Source of the DNA: Pleurotus djamor
Taxonomy: Eukaryota; Basidiomycota; Agaricomycetes; Agaricales; Pleurotaceae
Length of the DNA: 18,270 nucleotides
Reading direction: 5' to 3'
NCBI GenBank assembly: GCA_029747585.1
Contig: JAPEVF010000898.1
Location: 1-18,270, forward strand
Numbering within the stretch: the first letter of the stretch is position 1; every line of letters starts with the position of its first letter. Made by a program: the position numbers and the translations under genes. Shown in pieces: positions 10,451 to 18,270 of this stretch. Under the pieces are notes generated by a model, which searched no databases, was not told the origin of the DNA, and saw only the letters and a program-made list of their open reading frames with translations.

Positions 10451-13400
10451 ATGCTTGAAACCCCCCATACCCCTTCCCAAGAGGATCGCACCTCAACGCC
10501 AACGCCCACCAAATTCCTCGATGATTCGCTAAGCCCCCCGCCGCCATTGGTAACTAACTTGTTGCCTTTTATTACATTCGCCGCCTAACCTAACACTCAA
10601 GGATTCATTCGACGCCTTTGGCTCCGAGGCCGCTACTCTTCATGACGCCCCCACCGATTCACCGCCTAAGCAAAGTAGAAAACGCGTTATCACTCGCGCG
10701 GGCGTCGTTCTCGCTATTTTCTTGATAGTCGTGGCCGCCGTGGTGGTTCCAGTGCTACTCACTCATTACTTGCCAAGACGCAAGCATTCTGGGGCCCAGA
10801 CCTCTACAAATGGCGATGGGCAAACAAGTCACGGGCCAACGGCTGGAAAAGACTCACCCACTTCAGGGAAGAGCGGGTCTGTCGTTCAGGCAGAGGATGG
10901 GAGCACGTTCGTATATGTGAATGATTTTGGTGGTGATTGGGCTGCAGACCCGAGGCAACCTTTTGCGCCTGGTGGAAAGGCACAGAGTTGGTCGAAGAGA
11001 GTGGGTTCGGAAGAATGGATATGGGGGACCGACCAAGTTCGTGGGGTCAATCTTGGGTGAGTACAAGAACGCTTCCATTTGAGCATGCTGTGCTTATCAA
11101 CGAAACGCCTTTCAGAGGTTGGCTTGGTATGTCGGATTTTGCACAAGTTCCTTCGCTTTGTATCTTGTCTAAACCTCTCATTACAGTGACCGAGCCCTTC
11201 ATCGTTCCCGAATTGTTTGAAAAATACAATGCCATCGCTGGTGTCCCTGTTCGTGATGAATGGGACCTCTCCATCGCTATGGGCGATAATCTAGCCCAAG
11301 AAATGGAACACCACTACTCTACCTTCATCGTAAGCCCATCTTATTTTACTGATCCCGACAAGCGTTGGATCGTTCATAATCTCGCAGACCGAGTCCGACT
11401 TTGCAGAGATCGCTGCGGCCGGGCTCAATTGGGTTCGCATACCCTTGGGTTTTTGGGCCCTAGAGACCGTGGACGATGAACCCTTCCTGAAGGGTACCTC
11501 GTGGACGTACTTCTTAAAGGCGTGAGTTCGATATCATGTTTGTAGAAAGTGACGTAGGCTCACTCCCTGTAGCGTTCAATGGGCTCGCAAATACGGTATA
11601 CGGATATATCTCGATTTCCACGCACTTCCGGGAAGTCAAAATGGATGGGTAAGTGGATACCCTGACATGATGTATTGTCGTTCTGAAGTTCTTTCGGAAT
11701 GGTAGAATCACTCTGGCAAAGGTAAGCAAGCGCCCGTTCTCGAGTAGATGCTTTACTCACTTGTTCCACCACACAGGTGGTGCCGTCAACTTGTACGCCC
11801 CCCTTGACCTCCCTTCTTAGTTCCTAACCATGAATTTTTGATAGTATGCACGGTGCTATGGGTATTGCCAATGCTCAGAGAACTCTGTCTTACCTACGAA
11901 CTTTGGCCGAGTTCATAAGTCAGGATCAATACAAGGATGTTGTATGTGTGTAAGTTCGCCCCTCCTGTATTTGGGACCAGTGATTGGTTACTCAACTCAT
12001 AATTCCAGCTTGGGTATCGTCAACGAGGTAATGTGGGAGACTATTGGAAAAGCCTCAGTGCAAAGCTTCTATCGCGCCGCATATGACACTATCAGAGATG
12101 CAACGTGAGTGTGCTACGAGCCTTGTTTCTTCTTCCGCTTGCTGATGTGCTATGCCAGAGGAGTGGGTGCCGGAGCCGGTCCCTACATCGCGATTCATGA
12201 AGGATTCCAGGGAGTAAGTCGTCTTCCCTTCTTATGGACGTCCTTGTCTGATTGAAGTATGCAGCCAGCAAATTGGGAAGGGTACGCAATCTCCTGCTTG
12301 GACCCTATCAATCTTCAGATTCCCCAATGACCGCCACCCCCACAGTTTCCTTGAAGGTTCTGACCGCGTGATACTCGATCAACATCCCGTGCGCGTTCTT
12401 TCGCCCTGAATGCTGACCTTTTCGAATCTCAGCTGACCTTCATCGTAGTACTTGGCGTTCTACAAGGGACCTCCTCTTGCGTATGTTTTTTTTTCGTCCC
12501 TCACCATTCAGGGGTTGACAGCAGTTCCCTAGGTCGGAGCAATTGGTCAAGAGACCTTGGTATGTATACCGTCTTCGTCATTGATGGAACACTCAACGCG
12601 GTTCTTCAGTGATTGGGCTGGCGCTATCAATCGTTCCTCTAATGTATTCGGTGTGACGTTTGGCGGGGAGTTTTCGGCTGCTTTGAATGACTGTGGACTA
12701 TGGTAACGACTTCATCGTCAGCGCCGCTTCCGAAACTGATCAGTGGCGTCGGTAGGGTCAACGGCGTGGGCTCGAAGCCATCGCATGGCGACTGCTCCGT
12801 TTATGATAATTGGGAGGTAAGCGTCGGCGACAACAGCAGTCAATCAGGCCTTCTCAATACCAGCTCAGTCTTATGACCAAGCGACTTTGGATACCCTCAA
12901 AACAGTCACCTTGGCATCGATGGATGCGTTGCAGAATTTTTTCTTTTGGACCTGGAAAATAGGAAACTCCACCGTCCTCGGAACGTCGTCTAGCCCGATG
13001 TGGCATTACAAACTCGGTCTGGAGAGAGGCTGGATTCCCAAAGGTGGTTTACCTCTTTTCCGCACCTTGCTTCTTCTCTGAGTTCAATCATCCTAGACCC
13101 TCGAGAAGCGATAGGCCATTGCTCTTCTTTGGCGAAATCAGTGCCATTCACTGCCCTCCCTGCAACTGCAACTGGAGGGGTAAGATAATTATTTCCATCC
13201 TTCAGTCTGAGCCATGCTGATATACTTCTCTCAATTAGGCCGGAGCAGGGATACTGAAGGCACCCCAGAGTTACCCATTCCCTCCAGCCACGCTATTACC
13301 ATCTTTCTCGGGTACCCAGATAGCACTGTTACCCACGTATACTCAGACGGGTGCTGCGATTACTCTTCCTGCGCCTACGTTCACAGCAACAGCATCTGTT

Positions 13401-13643
13401 GACGCTGGGAATGGATGGAAGAACGCCCAAGATACGGCACTCGCTTATGTGTAAGACCATGATCAAGTTTCCCTCCTGGAATTACATTAAGCTAACTGTG
13501 TCGTTGTAGACCGGTGAAAGGTTGTTCTTATCCTAAGTACGTCCTCTATGTCTTCATTATTTTGTCTGGAGGTATTGATTTCAGATCACAGCGCTTGGGA
13601 TGCGGTTACTGCGACGCTTCCCACTGCACCATGTACAGGCTAA
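10451..13643 (+). CDS. GH5 glucan 1,3-beta-glucosidase, type II membrane form (ExgD-like)
   Basis: This exo-beta-1,3-glucanase releases glucose from cell-wall beta-1,3-glucan. I splice 22 exons: 10451-10549, 10602-11056, 11116-11126, 11187-11329, 11388-11521, 11573-11648, 11706-11721, 11777-11792, 11845-11949, 12009-12104, 12159-12213, 12265-12281, 12346-12388, 12449-12480, 12533-12559, 12610-12702, 12756-12816, 12869-13043, 13097-13179, 13239-13450, 13510-13536 and 13592-13643. They total 675 aa. A Pro/Thr-rich cytosolic N-terminus precedes a basic stop (QSRKR) and one membrane anchor (about 66-88), then a Ser/Gly linker. The catalytic domain starts near RGVNLGGWLVTEPF (180-193). Other GH5 landmarks are FHALPGSQNGW, the acid/base Glu358 in IVNEV, DQHPY, and the nucleophile Glu462 in FGGEF. 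FFFWTWKIG and a Thr/Pro-rich C-terminal tail follow. The start is the first in-frame ATG. Several exons are only 11-17 nt. Confidence 0.92.
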
Positions 13644-13801
13644 TGATACTGCCTATCATGGTCCCCCTTTTCCAGTCATCCTAGATTCGCCTGTAGATTT
13701 CAGAATGCAACGCTAGATTGAAACTTTCCACTGGCGATTCAGGCAATCTCCTGGGTCGTCTGAGCGACGCTGCAGCTTGAGGGAAGGAGGTTGAGTTTTA
13801 T

Positions 13802-13809
13802 TATAAATA
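13802..13809 (+). promoter_or_regulatory. TATA box of erg2
   Basis: TATAAATA lies 89 bp upstream of the erg2 ATG, in the 254-bp spacer after the glucanase stop. The segment between it and the ATG is CT-rich (13855-13880), as usual for strongly expressed fungal genes. I looked for a sterol regulatory element of the TCACNCCAC type in the spacer and did not see one. Confidence 0.55.
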
Positions 13810-13897
13810 ATCAAACGCTAAGAAATGGTACGACTTCCAAGAATCCCAAACATACTTATAATCCCTCCCCCTTCGTCCCCGCACCGTTACGTTTAAC

Positions 13898-14732
13898 ATG
13901 GCAGTCGACAAGTCTACACAAGCTTCCACATTGCCTGCGTCGCCGGGTGCCTTGATGACATGGATAAAGCGCGCTGCTGTGCTCGTCCTCCTCGTCGCTT
14001 GTTTCAAATGGCTCGACCTGATTAAGGTGCGTCGAATTCTTCACCAACGCCTCAGGCCGACAAACCCATCATTTTCTCTTCGGAATTATAGGACCGTTGG
14101 TATGTCCTTGATGCTGGCAAGCTTCATCAACTTTCGCGTGACGCTATTACCATCCACGGCGAGAACATGGACGCGATAGTCCACCATATAGTCACGAATC
14201 TCACCGCCGAATACCCTTCCAATAAGATCAATATCAACCCTAATGAGAAGGAATGGTTCTTCAACAATGCTGGCGGCGCCATGGGCGGGGTGTATGTCAT
14301 CCACGCCAGTATCACCGAGTACTTGATGGTCTTCGGTACACCACTCGGCACGGAGGGGCACACGGGGATACACACTGCGGATGACTACTTCAACATCCTT
14401 GTCGGCGAACAGTGGGCTTATACCCTTGGGAGCTACGAGATGGAGAGGTACCCCGCTGGAAGCGTGAACTTGATGCCGCGGGGCGTCAGAAGGCAATACA
14501 AAATGCATGAAGGCTGTTTTGCGCTTGAATATGCTCGTGGTAAGTGTTCCATCTCATCTATCATATCTTCTAGCTGATCATCACCTTGTATGCTTTAGGC
14601 TGGATCCCACCCATGCTGATATTTGGTTCCGCAGATGCAATCACGTCTACGCACGACTACATTAGCGCCTACGATATGGTCGTTTTTACTGCCAGAGAAA
14701 TAATCAAGAACCTCCTCATTGGCAAGATATGA
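13898..14732 (+). CDS. erg2: C-8 sterol isomerase (Erg2)
   Basis: Erg2 shifts the sterol double bond from C8-C9 to C7-C8 (fecosterol to episterol) in ergosterol synthesis at the ER; it is related to the mammalian sigma-1 receptor. Exons are 13898-14026, 14092-14539 and 14599-14732, giving 236 aa, normal for the family. One N-terminal membrane helix spans about residues 24-41 (KRAAVLVLLVACFKWLDL). The beta-barrel domain shows DRWYVLDAGKLHQLSRDAI, EWFFNNAGGAMGGVYVIHAS, EYLMVFGTPLGTEGHTGIH, DDYFNILVGEQWAY, PRGVRRQYKM and YARGWIPPMLIFGSAD. The ATG sits in CATGGCAG context after a CT-rich leader with a TATA box. The stop codon lies only about 200 bp from the last intact exon of the convergent PP2A gene, which is where that gene is broken. 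Confidence 0.96.
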
Positions 14733-14796
14733 TCAATTCTTGTAAATAAACATAGACGATAGATTGTCTCCTGTCATGTTTGTGTCGTAGCTTGTT

Positions 14797-15568
<772 letters not shown>

Positions 15569-15736
15569 GATGGTACGTGTGGTCTGAGAGAAAGTGAAGG
15601 AGTAGGGTAGAAGGGGAATGGAAGGAAGCTATGCAACCCAAAACGTCACAGGAGTAACGGCCATCGCCGTCACGCTCTCGTCTAATCTTGTAAACGCGTC
15701 GCGCGATTTAATTTCCTTTCCTCATCGACCACCATC
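15569..15736. promoter_or_regulatory. Divergent promoter PP2A-C / cct5
   Basis: Start codons of two opposite-strand genes are 168 bp apart. No TATA box is obvious. The cct5 side ends in a pyrimidine-rich leader (around 15700-15725) and CACCATC before the ATG. The intact promoter side of the PP2A gene argues that its loss of function, if real, is confined to the 3' end. Confidence 0.55.
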
Positions 15737-17862
15737 ATGGCGCAGCAGCAGGCCGTCTACGCAACGGACGAGTACGGTCGACCATTCATCATCGTCCGTG
15801 AACAGGCCAAGAAAACTAGAAGCCATGGCGTTGAGGCGATAAAAGTTCGATTCACGTCTTCTATACTTTCTTTTATTGCATCTAATAAATCTATCCCTCT
15901 TCAGTCACATATACTGGCAGCACGGACGGTTGCTAACATCGTACGAACATCGTTGGGTCCAAGGGGTTCGTGAAGATCAGACTGTCGCATTTCTAGTCTA
16001 TTGATTATTGACTAGGACTGGACAAAATCTTGATCTCACCTGACGGAGACATTACGGTGACCAACGATGGTGCGACTATCCTAAGTCAAATGGAAGTCGA
16101 ACATCAAATTGCAAAATTGCTTGTCCAGCTATCGAAGAGTCAGGATGATGAGATTGGCGATGGTACAACTGGTGTTGTTGGTGAGTCGCATATACTTGCG
16201 CTCTTCGAGTACATTTTTCACGCTGGAGTTGATTAGTACTTGCTGGTGCGTTGCTTGAACAAAGCGAAGCACTCCTGGATCGGGGTATACATCCAATACG
16301 GATAGCGGATGGCTTCGATCGAGCTTGCGCAGTGGCCGTCCAACAGTTGGATGAAATTGCCGATCGCGTCGAGTTCTCAAAAAGCAATACCGAAAATCTT
16401 CTCAAGGCAGCTATGACAAGTCTTGGTAGCAAAATGTACGTCTCCAAATCCCATGGTCATTATACAGGTCGATCATTTGCTGACGGTTCCCTCTTAGCGT
16501 GTCCAAGGAGCTCAAGCAATTCGCTCAAATCGCTGTAGATGCTGTTCTTACTGTTGCAGACCTTGAACGACGCGATGTCCTCTTCGATCTTATCAAGGTC
16601 GACGGTAAAGTTGGAGGCTCGCTTGCCGATACCACACTCATCAAGGGCGTCCTCATCGACAAGGACATGTCCCATCCACAAATGCCACACTCCGTTACCG
16701 ATGCCAAACTCGCCATCCTCACATGTCCCTTTGAACCCCCTCGACCCAAAACCAAGCATAAACTCGACATCACATCCGTTGAAGAGTACAAGAAGCTCAA
16801 AGAATACGAACGGGAGAAATTCGCTGACATGATCAAACGCGTCAAGGACACTGGCGCCAACTTGGTTATCTGCCAGTGGGGCTTCGATGACGAAGCAAAC
16901 CATTTGCTGATGCAAAATGATCTTCCTGCTGTACGATGGGTTGGAGGACCCGAGATTGAGGTAAGCTTTTCTACATCGCCAGCGTCTTTCCTGGAATAAT
17001 GAATATCCCAACCCAGCTGATCGCCATTGCCACGCAAGGAAGAATTGTTCCTCGGTTTGAAGATCTTACGGCAGAAAAGCTTGGTAAGGCAGGTATCGTC
17101 CGGGAAATCACTTTTGGAACAACGCGAGACAAGATGCTGGTTATCGAGGAGTGTGCAAACACCCGTGCTGTCACTATCTTCGTTCGAGGAAGTAACAAGA
17201 TGGTATGTCTTCTTCCCGTTCCTCTGAGTCTGGATTGAATTTAATGCAACCAGATCGTTGACGAAGCCAAACGAGCATTGCACGATTCCATCTGTGCAGT
17301 ACGGAACTTGGTCGTCGATAACCGTGTCGTTTACGGCGGTGGTGCCGCTGATATCAGCTGCTCAATAGCTGTATCGAAAGCCGCCGATGAGATCCCAAGT
17401 ATCGAGCAATATGCCATGCGAGCATTTGCTTCTGCCCTCGATGCCATCCCTTTGGCTTTGGCTGAAAACAGTGGTCTTTCTCCGATAGAGACATTGACGG
17501 AGGTGAAGAGTCGTCAAGTGAAGGAGAGTGATCCTAAACTTGGCATCGACTGCAACGACCGTGGCGNAAATGGTACGTCAGCCCCGCTGTTTCGTGACAC
17601 TGTTTCTGAACATCCTTTTCCTGGTATGGTAGACATGAAGAAGCAATTCGTGTACGACCCATTGATCTCAAAACGACAGCAATACTTGCTTGCTACCCAG
17701 GTAGGATCATTGCTTGCGCGACTTTTCCTAGCGCTCATTCTCCCTGTCTCTAGCTTGTTCGTGCAGTATTGAAGATTGGTACGTCAGCTCTCGTCTCTCA
17801 GTCACCTTGATCTGACATCCTTCCCAGACGACGTAATAACGGCAGGCGAAGCGGACGAATAA
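15737..17862 (+). CDS. cct5: T-complex protein 1 subunit epsilon (CCT5)
   Basis: CCT5 is one of eight subunits of the cytosolic TRiC/CCT chaperonin, which folds actin, tubulin and WD40 proteins using ATP. Exons are 15737-15844, 15905-15965, 16016-16180, 16237-16435, 16498-16960, 17017-17202, 17254-17572, 17633-17700, 17754-17778 and 17828-17862, giving 542 aa, a normal length. Landmarks are [41 protein letters not shown], the nucleotide-binding GDGTTGVV (104-111), [78 protein letters not shown] and the end [15 protein letters not shown]. Epsilon identity rests on [15 protein letters not shown] and GGPEIELIAIA. Codon 499 contains an ambiguous base (17567), read GNA, so this residue could be Glu, Ala, Val or Gly. 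The gene faces PP2A-C across a short promoter. Confidence 0.97.
17567..17567. other. Ambiguous base (N)
   Basis: A single undetermined base lies in exon 7 of cct5, one codon before the exon end. The codon reads GNA, between GIDCNDRG and NDMKKQF in the spliced protein. No frame change is needed, so it is an unresolved call, not a gap. Confidence 0.95.
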
Positions 17863-17953
17863 TCGCATAGAAACCATATTACGAGTGTAATCCACATACA
17901 TATCCTATCTATATCAAGTGCAAGATCAAAACAAAGCAAACATTCATATCAAG
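17863..17953. other. Short convergent spacer between cct5 and the CRAL-TRIO gene
   Basis: Only 91 bp separate the two stop codons. The stretch is A/T-rich with repeated CATAT and ATATC words, so polyadenylation signals of both genes probably overlap here and the two transcripts likely overlap at their 3' ends. Confidence 0.4.
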
Positions 17954-18270
17954 TTATGATACGGAAATGGGTGCGGTCTCCTGAACTTCCTCAACGGTCG
18001 AGGAGACTGCATTCTTCTCCGTTAAGGTAGGAGTAGGCTGGGATGAAGGAGCCTTACTCGTTTTATAGTCCCACTCTCTCAAGCCGACAGTCCCGCCGAG
18101 AGCCTTCCATTGTGCGAACCACTGCGCTCGCCGTTCTTCGCAGAGAGAAACCAACGCAGGCCAATACTTCTTGTGGTCATACTCGAAGTCCACGTCTCCG
18201 CCCCACCACTCTTTCATAAGCATATCCGGAGTGAAGATGCCTTCATCAAGGACTTGGGGATTGAATTTCA
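17954..18270 (-). CDS. Probable CRAL-TRIO (Sec14-like) domain protein, C-terminal part only
   Basis: The reading frame enters from the window edge and stops at 17956-17954, giving about 104 residues with no intron. The segment FTPDMLMKEWWGGDVDFEYDHKKYWPALVSL, followed by an ERR motif and WFAQWKALGG, resembles the end of fungal CRAL-TRIO lipid-transfer proteins. In those proteins a basic or hydrophobic lead is followed by (E/G)GGD(V/L)xFEYDHxxYWPAL after the lipid-binding fold. The last 40 residues are Ser/Thr/Pro-rich and look disordered. The domain core lies outside the window, so the assignment rests only on this tail motif and is from memory of the family. It converges on cct5 with a 91-bp spacer. 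Confidence 0.6.
   Translation of the reverse strand, partial: KFNPQVLDEGIFTPDMLMKEWWGGDVDFEYDHKKYWPALVSLCEERRAQWFAQWKALGGTVGLREWDYKTSKAPSSQPTPTLTEKNAVSSTVEEVQETAPISVS

Noticed and set aside
14086..14508. Missing PP2A exons hidden antisense inside erg2
   Set aside because: The minus-strand frames here (for example the 140-codon frame) show no PP2A blocks. The missing half is not in the window.
16525..17283. 252-codon open frame antisense to cct5
   Set aside because: It is the longest unspliced frame, but it lies opposite conserved CCT5 coding sequence and crosses two cct5 introns. Its translation has no recognisable domain. It is a by-product of cct5 codon use.

Overview
The window is ordinary nuclear DNA from a filamentous fungus, most likely a mushroom-forming basidiomycete (Agaricomycetes). 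Almost every gene is cut by many short GT-AG introns (mostly 41-114 bp) with CTRAY-like branch sites. Spacing is tight, gene order mixes both strands, and the products are conserved eukaryotic housekeeping proteins. I found no rRNA or tRNA gene, transposon, CRISPR array or prokaryote-like operon. All gene models below are my own splice assembly, and for every complete gene the exon lengths sum to an open frame.

Layout: (1) 63-1999 (+) actin-related protein Arp6. (2) 2000-2884, convergent spacer holding an isolated promoter-like stretch. (3) 7163-2885 (-) importin-7/8-type karyopherin, 21 exons, 1049 aa. (4) 8997-7665 (-) Dsc3, a membrane-anchored ubiquitin-like subunit of the Dsc E3 ligase. 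(5) 9114-10185 (+) Kin17-type zinc-finger protein, divergent from Dsc3 across 116 bp. (6) 10451-13643 (+) membrane-anchored GH5 exo-beta-1,3-glucanase, 22 exons. (7) 13898-14732 (+) Erg2 sterol C-8 isomerase. (8) 15568-14797 (-) PP2A catalytic subunit, lacking its C-terminal half. (9) 15737-17862 (+) CCT5, the epsilon subunit of the TRiC chaperonin, divergent from PP2A across 168 bp. (10) 18270-17954 (-) C-terminal end of a probable CRAL-TRIO (Sec14-like) protein, cut by the window edge.

Functional themes are nuclear (Arp6 in SWR1 chromatin remodelling, importin, Kin17), sterol homeostasis (Dsc3 acts in SREBP activation in some fungi, and Erg2 makes sterol), cell wall (glucanase), and protein folding or signalling (CCT5, PP2A). 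I see no operon-like logic; the neighbours probably co-occur by chance apart from two compact divergent promoters.

I did not find a convincing undescribed system. The points most worth a second look are the PP2A gene broken exactly inside an intron, an Arp6 intron whose 5' splice site appears to be lost so that it now reads through in frame, a TATA-plus-ATG-plus-splice-donor arrangement with no recognisable gene behind it, and a stop-free in-frame intron in Dsc3. A single ambiguous base (17567) shows this is draft assembly, which matters for judging the PP2A break.
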